Of a stretch of DNA of 47,805 nucleotides, positions 1 to 7,925 are shown one piece after another. Positions within the stretch are counted from its first letter, which is position 1. Every line of letters begins with the position of its first letter. The DNA comes from JABSOG01 sp041583135. Lineage in GTDB: Bacteria; Pseudomonadota; Gammaproteobacteria; Enterobacterales; Alteromonadaceae. The notes below the pieces were generated by a model. The model was not told the origin of the DNA. It did no database searches and was given only the letters and a program-made list of their open reading frames with translations. Both the position numbers and the translations under genes were made by a program. The stretch is taken from NCBI GenBank assembly GCA_041583135.1, contig JBFHGJ010000041.1:1-47805 (forward strand). The letters run 5' to 3'.

Positions 1-102
1 ATCATTAAAGCCCATCGGGGCAAAGTGTACTTTAGCGACCAATTAGGCTGGCCGGTATCCTTTGTGATTGAACTACCAAAACAGGAGATAAGCGGTGAGT
101 AG
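1..102 (+). CDS. Sensor histidine kinase, C-terminal end (partial)
   Basis: An open frame enters from the left edge and stops at the TAG at 100-102. Its last 33 residues, ending in GWPVSFVIELPKQ plus a short tail, fit the last strand of a HATPase_c kinase domain, where a glycine followed by a hydrophobic strand and Leu-Pro is typical. The stop lies inside the following response-regulator gene, which starts 8 bases earlier, so the pair is translationally coupled and probably forms one two-component system. Only the tail is visible, so the kinase class cannot be judged. Confidence 0.65.
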   Translation: MIKAHRGKVYFSDQLGWPVSFVIELPKQEISGE

Positions 103-1441
103 AGTCTTAATCGTCGATGACGAAACGGCATTTTGCGACCTATGCAGCGACTGGTTGCACAGTAACCACCTAGAGTGTGATAGCGCCTACCACCCAGAGC
201 AGGCAAAAGCCAAATTCTTGGCCCAGGATTTTGATCTGGTATTGCTAGACCTTGCCATGCCTCCGAGCTTCACGCCCCAAGAAGGATTAGACCTACTTGG
301 CCTGTTTAAGTCGGTGCCGGTGATCGTTATGACAGGCCATGCTGAAAAGGCATTGGCTTTAAAGGCTATCGGCCTTGGCGCATGGGATTTTTTGAGTAAA
401 CCGGTCGATCCGGACATGCTGATGGTGGTGGTCAAACGGGCGCTGGAAAAGCACCAGTTGCAGCTCGCCATCAATTCGCTAAAGCAATCATTGGCCCAGC
501 AAAGCCATGATTGTGGTTTGATCGGAATAAGCCAAAACATCTGTCAAATTCGCGAACTGGTGACACGCATTGCGCCAACCGAGGTGCCAGTGTTGATCAC
601 AGGTCCCAGTGGTACAGGCAAAGAGCTTATCGCCAAAGCGGTGCACCAGCGCAGCCAACGCGCCGACAAGCCGTTTATTTGCGTACACTGTGGCGCCATT
701 CCCGCCGAATTGATGGAAAGTGAACTGTTTGGTTATAAGCGCGGCGCGTTTACCGGAGCCGATAAAGACAAAAAAGGACTGCTGGCATTGGCCGATGGCG
801 GCACACTGTTTTTAGATGAAATTGGCGAGATGCCACTGTCAATGCAGGTCAAACTGCTCAGGGTCTTACAAGAAGGCAGCTATTACGCCGTCGGCGGCAG
901 AAGTTTAGAAAAGGTCAACTGTCGTATTGTCAGTGCCACCAATCGCGATTTAGATGTGTTGATGACTCAAGGCGAATTTCGTGAGGATTTTTACTACCGC
1001 ATCAAAGGGCTAACCATCAAAACCAAAGCACTGGACGAACGCCGCGATGATATCCCGCCACTGCTCAATCAGTTTCTACAACACAGCAATCAAGATTTAC
1101 CCAGCAAAAAAATATTGAGCGAAGAAGCGCTACACTGGTTCTTAACACAAAGCTGGCCCGGCAATGTCAGGCAGCTACGCAATGCTATTCAGTCCGTCGC
1201 GGCGATCGCTGCCGGCGGCGAGATAGACTTATCAGACATTCACCTACTATACCCACCCTCAACGAGCAGCGATGCATTGCCACCTGACGCGACATTGGAA
1301 CAACAAGTTCAGGCATTGGAAATACGATTAATAAGACAGGCACTTTTACATCACAACGGCAACAAATCGGCCAGTGCCAATGCCCTTGGTTTGTCCCGCC
1401 AAGGCTTGCTCAACAAAATGGAGCGCTATCAAATCTCATGA
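95..1441 (+). CDS. NtrC-family sigma-54-dependent response regulator
   Basis: A 448-residue two-component response regulator that should activate sigma-54 promoters after phosphorylation. Residues 1-120 are a receiver domain with the acidic pair D8/D9, phosphoacceptor D52 in the LLDLAMP strand and the conserved lysine in SKP near 102. The AAA+ domain follows, with Walker A GPSGTGKE at about 170-177, the sigma-54-contacting GAFTGA loop at 217-222 and Walker B LFLDE at 238-242. The C-terminus (about 415-448) is a Fis-type helix-turn-helix. The start is GTG at 95, overlapping the end of the upstream kinase gene by 8 bases, and the end overlaps the HD-domain gene by 4 (ATGA). All hallmark motifs are intact. 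Target genes cannot be told from the sequence. Confidence 0.93.
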   Translation: MSRVLIVDDETAFCDLCSDWLHSNHLECDSAYHPEQAKAKFLAQDFDLVLLDLAMPPSFTPQEGLDLLGLFKSVPVIVMTGHAEKALALKAIGLGAWDFLSKPVDPDMLMVVVKRALEKHQLQLAINSLKQSLAQQSHDCGLIGISQNICQIRELVTRIAPTEVPVLITGPSGTGKELIAKAVHQRSQRADKPFICVHCGAIPAELMESELFGYKRGAFTGADKDKKGLLALADGGTLFLDEIGEMPLSMQVKLLRVLQEGSYYAVGGRSLEKVNCRIVSATNRDLDVLMTQGEFREDFYYRIKGLTIKTKALDERRDDIPPLLNQFLQHSNQDLPSKKILSEEALHWFLTQSWPGNVRQLRNAIQSVAAIAAGGEIDLSDIHLLYPPSTSSDALPPDATLEQQVQALEIRLIRQALLHHNGNKSASANALGLSRQGLLNKMERYQIS

Positions 1442-2067
1442 CCATTGACTTAACTCAACATTGGCAACAACTGACCAAAGCCGTTGATATCAGTAGCGAA
1501 CAGCAAATAGTGGCATTTGAGGATATCTGCACCCACTATAGTGAGCCACACCGGGTTTATCATACCCTCACCCACCTAAAGCACTTTATTGAATCACTTG
1601 AACAGGTCGGTGAGTTGTCGGCCGAGGTATATTTTGCCCTTTACTATCACGATGTGATCTATAAGCCCGGAAACAAAGCCAATGAACAACAAAGTGCAGC
1701 CCTAGCGACAAAGGTATTGACCCAATGGCAACTTGATCCAACATTCATCTCAAGAGTGTCTGAGTTAATATTGATGACCGAGAGTCATAAATGTGATAGC
1801 GCCGATAGTGAGGCTTGCCTATTCTTAGATGCCGATATGGCGATATTGGGTAGCCCACTAGATACCTACCTCAAATATGCCGACAAAGTGCGTCGCGAAT
1901 TTCGCCGCTATCCTAATTTTATCTACAACAAAGGGCGAGCCGACTTTTTACGTCAGACGCTTAAGAGTGAGAGAATTTTTCTATCAGAACACTTTCATCA
2001 GCGTTTTGAGCAACAGGCTCGCAGCAACATTGCCGCTGAATTACAAATGCTTGAAGGCAAGAATTAA
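1438..2067 (+). CDS. HD-domain family predicted metal-dependent phosphohydrolase
   Basis: A 209-residue soluble protein of the bacterial HD-domain family often annotated simply as predicted metal-dependent HD superfamily hydrolase. The visible signature is an N-terminal region with HRVYHTLTHL, followed by FALYYHDVIY, which supplies the His-Asp pair, and a later LFLDADMAILG segment with further acidic residues. The substrate is unknown. Its ATG overlaps the TGA of the response-regulator gene (ATGA), so it is the third gene of the kinase-regulator operon. A hairpin just after the stop separates it from convergent speE. Confidence 0.8.
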   Translation: MTIDLTQHWQQLTKAVDISSEQQIVAFEDICTHYSEPHRVYHTLTHLKHFIESLEQVGELSAEVYFALYYHDVIYKPGNKANEQQSAALATKVLTQWQLDPTFISRVSELILMTESHKCDSADSEACLFLDADMAILGSPLDTYLKYADKVRREFRRYPNFIYNKGRADFLRQTLKSERIFLSEHFHQRFEQQARSNIAAELQMLEGKN

Positions 2068-2090
2068 GGCGAGCAATGGCTGCTCGCCTT
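2066..2090. terminator. Stem-loop between convergent HD-hydrolase and speE genes
   Basis: A perfect 10-bp stem, AAGGCGAGCA at 2066-2075 and TGCTCGCCTT at 2081-2090, with a 5-base loop. The left arm overlaps the TAA stop of the HD gene. There is no strong T tract on either side, but the position between two converging 3' ends fits a bidirectional terminator. Confidence 0.6.
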
Positions 2091-2098
2091 CAAACACA

Positions 2099-2959
2099 TT
2101 ATTCGTTGTCGATATGGCCTTTAAGCGCTTTGGCAACAAATGAAGGCACGGCGAAGGCACCTTTGTGCACACCGGCGTTGTAATAGTCAAACGCTAAGCC
2201 ACTGGCTTTGACACGCTCAGGGTTAAAATCGTTGACCGGATGGTATTTTTTCGACGAGAACGTAAAGCTCCACAAACAGCCCGGATAAGTCAGGTTGCTG
2301 AAAGTGTATAGGAAGTTGGCAGGAAAGACCTGCTTTAGTACACCGAGCAAGCTTTGCTGAATGTCATTTTCCCACCAAGGCGATTGACCTTGTGCGACGA
2401 CAATACCGTCATCGTTCAAGCAGTTATACACGTCTTGGTAAAACTCAACGCCAAACAATGGCTGCGCCGGACCGATAGGATCAGTGCTATCGACCATGAT
2501 CACGTCGAACTTCTCGTTTGTCTCTTTGACAAACTTAACACCGTCTCCGATGATCAATTCCATCTTGGGGTGATCTAAATCTTTCGCGGTTTGCGGAATA
2601 TGCTCACGACAGGCATCAACCACCATACCGTCGATTTCAACCATAGTGCATTTCTCAACCGACGGATGGCGTAACACCTCCCGGGCCGTACCACCGTCAC
2701 CACCGCCGATAACCAATACTTTTTTCGGTTGTGGGTGAACAAACATCGGCACATGGCAGATCATATCATGGTAGGCAAACTCATCTTTTTCGGTCACCAT
2801 CACCAAGCCATCGTTAAGCAACATTTTGCCATGACCTTTGGTTCTTACCACATCGACACTTTGAAATTCGCTTTTGCCGGAGAACAGCACTTCTTCAACT
2901 TTTAAGCGAATGGAAAATAGATCTTTGTAACGTTCTTCAACCCACAGATCAGAATACAT
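2099..2959 (-). CDS. speE: Spermidine synthase (polyamine aminopropyltransferase)
   Basis: A 286-residue cytosolic enzyme that transfers the aminopropyl group of decarboxylated S-adenosylmethionine to putrescine, giving spermidine and methylthioadenosine. It shows the N-terminal beta domain, the glycine-rich nucleotide-binding stretch VLVIGGGDGGTAREVLRH near 83-100, the family VEIDG and GDG motifs, and the catalytic-loop signature DVIMVDSTDPIGPA. Length is normal for the family. The ATG at 2959 has a GGGAGA ribosome-binding site and overlaps the end of speD by 11 bases, so speD-speE is one coupled operon. This pairing matches the biochemistry, since SpeD makes the aminopropyl donor that SpeE uses. 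Confidence 0.96.
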   Translation of the reverse strand: MYSDLWVEERYKDLFSIRLKVEEVLFSGKSEFQSVDVVRTKGHGKMLLNDGLVMVTEKDEFAYHDMICHVPMFVHPQPKKVLVIGGGDGGTAREVLRHPSVEKCTMVEIDGMVVDACREHIPQTAKDLDHPKMELIIGDGVKFVKETNEKFDVIMVDSTDPIGPAQPLFGVEFYQDVYNCLNDDGIVVAQGQSPWWENDIQQSLLGVLKQVFPANFLYTFSNLTYPGCLWSFTFSSKKYHPVNDFNPERVKASGLAFDYYNAGVHKGAFAVPSFVAKALKGHIDNE

Positions 2960-3911
2960 GTTTATCTCCCGAGAGATTGAGTTTAACAGGGGCTACCACC
3001 GTCTCTTGCGGCAGAATATAGTTGGCAAAATTAACCCGATAACCATTTTTTAGGTCGCCTTCCACGATGCGTTTACAGACAAAGTTTTGCGGCACTTGGC
3101 TGGCAGCCTGTTGCTGGAACTCCAGCTCGTTGTAACTGACCAGATCAAACGACAACGGCGAAAGTACCGACAAGATATGTCCCAGCATGTCTATCAGATT
3201 CAGATTCGACTCGAAACTGACATAGCTGCTGATAGACTGTGGTGTCACATGAATAGTGAAGTAATAGTCGTCCTTTATGGCATTTAACGAATAACCGAAA
3301 GGTTCGAACACAAAATCATCAATGGCAAAACCCGGGATGATTTCATTCAAGCGGAAAAAGCCGCGAATGACTTCTTTACTCAGCCCTTCGGTCGTGAGCA
3401 TTTTCGACGCTTCATCGCTAATTTGATAAACCAACAACTCATAGGTCTTATCAGACACGTCAGCTTTGTAGTCGTTGTCCAAATGATGTAGATATTGATG
3501 ATGACCATGCATATCACCAAACAGATAAACCTGCGACGACATATGCTTGTCCAATACCTGAGTATCATCTAAAAAGCTGGTGTGTTGGGCATAGGCCAAG
3601 TGTTCGTTCTTACGCTGGTAAACGGTTTGCAGTACGATACTCTTATCGACGTTCGTCAAAAAGTAATCGACCGCCATCACCAGCCGGGTTTGACCACAAG
3701 TCAAAATCACCAAACGGTCTTCCCACACAAATAAGCTCGATTCAGACAGCAAAAACGCTTTGCATTTGTCATTGACGACACTTGAGAGGATTTGCGCATC
3801 GCAGCGACTGACCATCTGAGCCCAGAATGCCTCGTCGAGATCGCGCAATAAAGAAAACTTGCTCGAATCAATGATGATCTCTGCTTTCTTTTCAGAACCT
3901 TCAAAAAACAA
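2949..3911 (-). CDS. speD: S-adenosylmethionine decarboxylase proenzyme, eukaryotic-type (class 2)
   Basis: A 320-residue pyruvoyl enzyme that decarboxylates S-adenosylmethionine to the aminopropyl donor. It matches the plant and animal family rather than the short bacterial SpeD: FFEGSEK at 2-8, a LSESSLF self-cleavage site (predicted cut between E57 and S58), the catalytic-cysteine motif LTCGQT with C72 exactly 14 residues after the pyruvoyl serine, and the later GYSLN, TIHVTP and SYVSFESN blocks. These parallel LSESS, TCGTT, GYSMN, TIHITPE and SYVSFETN of the human enzyme as recalled. The start is TTG at 3911, because the FFEG motif directly follows it and no in-frame ATG fits. It lies upstream of and overlaps speE, and is divergent from speB-speA. 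Confidence 0.93.
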   Translation of the reverse strand: MFFEGSEKKAEIIIDSSKFSLLRDLDEAFWAQMVSRCDAQILSSVVNDKCKAFLLSESSLFVWEDRLVILTCGQTRLVMAVDYFLTNVDKSIVLQTVYQRKNEHLAYAQHTSFLDDTQVLDKHMSSQVYLFGDMHGHHQYLHHLDNDYKADVSDKTYELLVYQISDEASKMLTTEGLSKEVIRGFFRLNEIIPGFAIDDFVFEPFGYSLNAIKDDYYFTIHVTPQSISSYVSFESNLNLIDMLGHILSVLSPLSFDLVSYNELEFQQQAASQVPQNFVCKRIVEGDLKNGYRVNFANYILPQETVVAPVKLNLSGDKHVF

Positions 3912-4006
3912 TTTTCGTTACGCCTTTAATAATGGTTAAGTAAATGCCGAGCAAGCCCATAAGGCTCTTGCCCAGACGCGCGAATTTAGCATACCAATTG
4001 CCAGAA

Positions 4007-4020
4007 ATTAAAGCTTTAAT
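4007..4020. promoter_or_regulatory. 14-bp palindrome in the divergent speD/speB promoter region
   Basis: The 199-base gap between divergent speD (starts 3911) and speB (starts 4111) must hold both promoters. It contains the perfect palindrome ATTAAAGCTTTAAT. Nothing ties it to a named regulator. It is listed as a candidate operator because it sits midway between two arms of one pathway; a chance AT-rich palindrome is the alternative. Confidence 0.35.
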
Positions 4021-4110
4021 CGCACAATCTTGTGGTAATAGCAAAAAAAATAATTATGATGTCAGCAAATCACCGCTAAAACATTATTATTCGTTCAAAG
4101 GATAGCCATA

Positions 4111-5040
4111 TTGGACAATAACACAACAAATACTGCGCCACCGACGCTAATCGCACCGCAGCAGGTTTATGAATGGGCGCAGCCGGCAGACCGTTTGATC
4201 CCAGGTGGGATCCACCTTATCGGTTTTGAGTTTGACGGCACCGCTTGTTTTCGTAAAGGCGCGCGCTTTGGCCCAGATGCCTTGCGGGTCGTTTCTGACG
4301 GTATCGAATCATATTCGCCGTATTTAAACGCCGATTTAGAAGACATTTGCTACTATGACTTAGGCAACCTTGCCGTACCTGAGTATCAGTCACAGGCCGA
4401 TGAAAGCTACATAGAGCATCAGTGGCAATCCGCGACCGATGACTTTTTTAAGCTGGTGGCACCATACGATATCAAGGCGCAAAACATTAAGATCATGACC
4501 TTTGGTGGTGAGCACTCTATTTCTTATGCGCCTATCAAGGTGTGTTTAGATGCCTATTCAGATTTGGTGCTTATTCATTTAGATGCACACGCTGATCTGC
4601 GGGACGGCTATTTGGGATATCATTACTCTCATGCCAGCATTATTCGCCGCGTACTTGATCATTTCGGCCCAGCGCATAAGCTTATTCAATACGGTATTCG
4701 CTCAGGCACCAAAGAAGAATTCGATTGGATGGCGCAAAACGACACCATTAAGCGCTCCAGAGACGCATTTTTGGCCGAAGTGGCACAAATACCCGATGAC
4801 AGGCCAATTTATTTGACCTTGGATTTGGACTATTTTGATCCCAGCTTTTTGCCGGGCACCGGCACGCCCGAGCCGGGTGGTGAAGATTTCCACTCCTTCG
4901 TGTCTTTGTGTAAACTGCTTAAACAAAAGCATTTTGTCGGCTGCGACGTGGTTGAGCTGGCACCAAACATCGACAACACTGGCAACAGTGACGTATTGGC
5001 AGCCAAAGTCGTACGAGAACTACTTATCTGCCTTGACTGA
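4111..5040 (+). CDS. speB: Agmatinase (ureohydrolase family)
   Basis: A 309-residue Mn-dependent ureohydrolase that converts agmatine to putrescine and urea. The metal-binding signatures are visible: GGEHSISY, LDAHADLRDGY and LTLDLDYFDPSFLPGTGTPEPGG (shown in parts: DLDYFDP, GTGTPEPGG). These are the three motifs of the arginase/agmatinase family. The GTGTPEPGG form is typical of agmatinases, and the adjacent speA makes agmatine, so arginase or formimidoylglutamase are less likely. The start is TTG at 4111, with AAAGGAT about 9 bases upstream. It leads the plus-strand arm, 56 bases before speA. Confidence 0.93.
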   Translation: MDNNTTNTAPPTLIAPQQVYEWAQPADRLIPGGIHLIGFEFDGTACFRKGARFGPDALRVVSDGIESYSPYLNADLEDICYYDLGNLAVPEYQSQADESYIEHQWQSATDDFFKLVAPYDIKAQNIKIMTFGGEHSISYAPIKVCLDAYSDLVLIHLDAHADLRDGYLGYHYSHASIIRRVLDHFGPAHKLIQYGIRSGTKEEFDWMAQNDTIKRSRDAFLAEVAQIPDDRPIYLTLDLDYFDPSFLPGTGTPEPGGEDFHSFVSLCKLLKQKHFVGCDVVELAPNIDNTGNSDVLAAKVVRELLICLD

Positions 5041-5096
5041 GGCCATTGGCCAAAAGTCGAATGTAAACCCATATTTATTGAGTTAGGGGACCTGTA

Positions 5097-7013
5097 TTGA
5101 ACAATACACCTTGGACCATTGAGGACGCTGAGAACACCTATCATGTGAAGCGTTGGAGTGACGGCTATTTCCACATCAACGAAAACGGCCATGTCAGTGC
5201 CTCACCTGAAAAAGATCCCAATGGCATGGTGATTGACCTGCAACATGTGGTTGAGGCAATCAAACAGACCGGTCTTGAACTGCCCGCGGTTGTGCGTTTT
5301 CACGATATATTGCGCACCCAGGTTGAGCAGCTCAACGAAACATTTGCCGAAGTAATCGACGAAGTCGGCTACAACAACCGCTACATGGGCGTCTTCCCCA
5401 TCAAAGTCAATCAGATGCGTGAAGTGGTTGAAGAAATTTTAGAAGCCGGCGAACCCTATGATTATGGTTTGGAAGCAGGTTCCAAAGCAGAGCTGTTGGC
5501 AGCGCTTGCCTACAACAGCAACCCTAACGCCCTGACCATCATGAACGGTTTTAAAGACGAAGAATATTTGCGTTTGTCGTTTTTAGGTCGCAAACTTGGG
5601 CGCAAAATGGTGGTCGTGGTCGAACAATTCAGCGAGCTTGAATTGTTGGTGCGCCTTGCCAAAGAATATGAAGTCAGACCCATCATCGGCCTAAGGGTGA
5701 AGATGATGATCAAAAGCCTTGGCAAATGGAAAGCATCCAGTGGTGAGCGCGCCAAGTTTGGTCTGAGTATTTCAGAGATCCTAAAGGCGGTCGATTACCT
5801 TAAAGCCCATGACATGCTTGAGTGTATCGAGCTATTGCACTTTCATATTGGTAGCCAGATTGCCGATATCAACGTTTTTAACGAGGCAATTTTAGAGTTT
5901 TCGACCGTTTATTGCCGCCTTGCCGAAATCGGCGTGCACATCAAATATGCCGATGTAGGTGGTGGTTTGGCAGTTGATTACGACGGTTCAAAATCGACCA
6001 ACGATTCATCGCGTAACTACAACCTCAAAGAGTATGCCCGCAGTATCGTCGTCGGTTTTCAACAGGTGTGTGAACGTTACAATGTACCCCACCCGACTAT
6101 CGTTAGCGAAAGTGGTCGTGCCATTACCGCCCACCATTCTTGTATCGTAGCCCAAGTAGTCGATGAGATAAATCCGGCCGACCAGCATGTCGATGTTACG
6201 CCGCAAGACGCTGAGCACTTTTTTATCAAGCATTTACGCGACTACAAGCAAAGGCTTGAAGAAGGTGCCGATGTTCAGAGCATCTATCATTCTATCTCAC
6301 AAGAGATTGAAAATACCCGCAGCGCCTTTAAACTCGGGATGCTGACGTTAGAAGAAATGGCCAAAGCCGACACCTTGTTCTGGCAGATATTGGAAAAACT
6401 GCAAAGGGCCATCGGCAGCAACCCCGATAGCCCGTTCGAGCTTGACGAAGTGCCAGAACGACTGTCCTCTTTGTATCTGATCAATATGTCGATATTCCAA
6501 TCCATCATCGATGCTTGGGCAATCGAGCAAATTCTGCCGGTTGTGCCTATCGACCGCCTAGATGAAAAACCAACCAAGTTGGCGACATTGGCTGATATTA
6601 CCTGTGACAGCGATGGTAAAATCGATAAGTTCATCGGTGATGAAGAAATTGTCAATCAACTGCCGGTGCATGACATCAAAGCAGGTGAAGACTACTGCGT
6701 TGCCATCTTCTTAACCGGTGCCTATCAAGACGTTATGGGTGATATGCACAACCTGTTTGGGCGTTTGAATGAAGTGCATGTCTATGGCCTACAAGAGAGC
6801 GAAAGCGGTTTTTACATTGAAGAGACAGTCAAAGGCACCTCGAAAAAGCGAGTATTGCAAACCTTACAGTATTCTTCTGAGGTGATGATCCAGTTGGTTA
6901 AAACACAAATGGACAGCGCCATTCGTCACGGCGTCGTCAAACGTCAAGAAACCAGTGGACTTATCGACTACTACGAAGATTGCCTCAAAGGCTACACCTA
7001 TTTGGAAGTGTAA
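5097..7013 (+). CDS. speA: Biosynthetic arginine decarboxylase
   Basis: A 638-residue PLP enzyme of alanine-racemase fold (Orn/Lys/Arg decarboxylase class 2) that decarboxylates arginine to agmatine. The N-terminal barrel carries the PLP lysine in GVFPIKVNQ near 100, then LHFHIGSQI, the glycine-rich ADVGGGLAVDYDGS and the SESGRAI phosphate-binding segments. The C-terminal beta domain shows GDMHNLFG. Length is usual for bacterial SpeA. The start is TTG at 5097, preceded by TTAGGGGA about 6 bases upstream. With speB it forms the arginine-agmatine-putrescine route; no ornithine decarboxylase is seen in the window. Confidence 0.96.
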   Translation: MNNTPWTIEDAENTYHVKRWSDGYFHINENGHVSASPEKDPNGMVIDLQHVVEAIKQTGLELPAVVRFHDILRTQVEQLNETFAEVIDEVGYNNRYMGVFPIKVNQMREVVEEILEAGEPYDYGLEAGSKAELLAALAYNSNPNALTIMNGFKDEEYLRLSFLGRKLGRKMVVVVEQFSELELLVRLAKEYEVRPIIGLRVKMMIKSLGKWKASSGERAKFGLSISEILKAVDYLKAHDMLECIELLHFHIGSQIADINVFNEAILEFSTVYCRLAEIGVHIKYADVGGGLAVDYDGSKSTNDSSRNYNLKEYARSIVVGFQQVCERYNVPHPTIVSESGRAITAHHSCIVAQVVDEINPADQHVDVTPQDAEHFFIKHLRDYKQRLEEGADVQSIYHSISQEIENTRSAFKLGMLTLEEMAKADTLFWQILEKLQRAIGSNPDSPFELDEVPERLSSLYLINMSIFQSIIDAWAIEQILPVVPIDRLDEKPTKLATLADITCDSDGKIDKFIGDEEIVNQLPVHDIKAGEDYCVAIFLTGAYQDVMGDMHNLFGRLNEVHVYGLQESESGFYIEETVKGTSKKRVLQTLQYSSEVMIQLVKTQMDSAIRHGVVKRQETSGLIDYYEDCLKGYTYLEV

Positions 7014-7021
7014 CGGCCAAA

Positions 7022-7717
7022 ATGGAACATTTTGATCGGATCTATCAAAGAGCCTGTGAACGTAAAGGCGGCGAAAAAGCGCTGTCTTTACTCTACACCA
7101 AGCCGCTGGGTATCCAGCGGCTAAAACAATACCGCGATGATGACTGGCTTGAAGAATTTACCCGCAAGATCTTTCAAAGCGGCTTTTACTGGAATGTGAT
7201 CAATCACAAATGGCCCGGATTTCGCGAGGTCTTTTGGGACTTTGACATTGAAAAGCTGCTGTTGATGCCGCCGGACATGCTTGAGCGCAAAGCCAGCGAC
7301 GAGCGCATAGTCAGAAATTTCACCAAGGTTCAAACCATACCAGCCAATGCCTTGATGATCTCAGAGGCAGCCGCTATTCACGGTAGCTTCGCCAACATGG
7401 TGGCGCAGTGGCCATCGGAAGACATTACCGGTCTGTGGCTTTACCTTAAGAAGCATGGCGCCCGACTTGGCGGCAACACCGGGGCTTTCGCCCTACGGGC
7501 CATGGGCAAAGATACGTTTTTGCTCTCTCGTGATGTCGAAGGTTATTTAAGAGCCAATGATATTATCGACGGCTCATTGCACTCAAAAAAATCATTGGTG
7601 GCCACGCAGCAGTTTTTTAATACCCTAGCTGAGCAATCGGGCAAAAGCCTACAAGAAGTCAGTAAGATATTATCCCTCTCTTGCGGCGATAATGTGGTTG
7701 GAATGAAAACCGCTTAA
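7022..7717 (+). CDS. DNA-3-methyladenine glycosylase I (Tag)-like protein
   Basis: A 231-residue protein related to Tag, the base-excision glycosylase that removes 3-methyladenine. The core FQSGFYWNVINHKWPGFREVF aligns by eye (in parts FQSGFYW, FREVF) with the Tag block EGQQAGLSW...FR..F, followed by the ERIVRNFTKVQTIPANA stretch equivalent to Tag's IIRNRxKIxAxxxNA. The catalytic glutamate of E. coli Tag just before QQAGLSW is replaced here (KI precedes FQSGFYW), and the zinc-snap cysteines are not obvious. It is therefore a divergent member whose activity is uncertain. ATG at 7022 is preferred over the upstream alternative at 6980, which lies inside speA. It starts 8 bases after speA and is probably cotranscribed. 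Confidence 0.75.
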   Translation: MEHFDRIYQRACERKGGEKALSLLYTKPLGIQRLKQYRDDDWLEEFTRKIFQSGFYWNVINHKWPGFREVFWDFDIEKLLLMPPDMLERKASDERIVRNFTKVQTIPANALMISEAAAIHGSFANMVAQWPSEDITGLWLYLKKHGARLGGNTGAFALRAMGKDTFLLSRDVEGYLRANDIIDGSLHSKKSLVATQQFFNTLAEQSGKSLQEVSKILSLSCGDNVVGMKTA

Positions 7718-7734
7718 GTATCATTAAGCGGTTT
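7707..7734 (+). terminator. Hairpin overlapping the stop of the Tag-like gene
   Basis: A perfect 11-bp inverted repeat, AAACCGCTTAA at 7707-7717 and TTAAGCGGTTT at 7724-7734, with a 6-base loop. The left arm includes the TAA stop. The run of T is only three long, so it would be a weak intrinsic terminator for the speB-speA-tag transcript. Confidence 0.55.
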
Positions 7735-7925
7735 CACATCGGCCCAAGCAAGCACCGCGTGCAAATTTTTCCTCACTTTAACTCCATTTCCTTCAACAAC
7801 TTAACCATTTCGGAAACATTTTCAGCTTAATCCGCCTAGCAGTGGCCAAATATTGTTCTACACTCAACTCAATGTCGTTAAAACAACACCAAAAACCTAA
7901 CGCGTTCACAGAGGACAACAATAAG

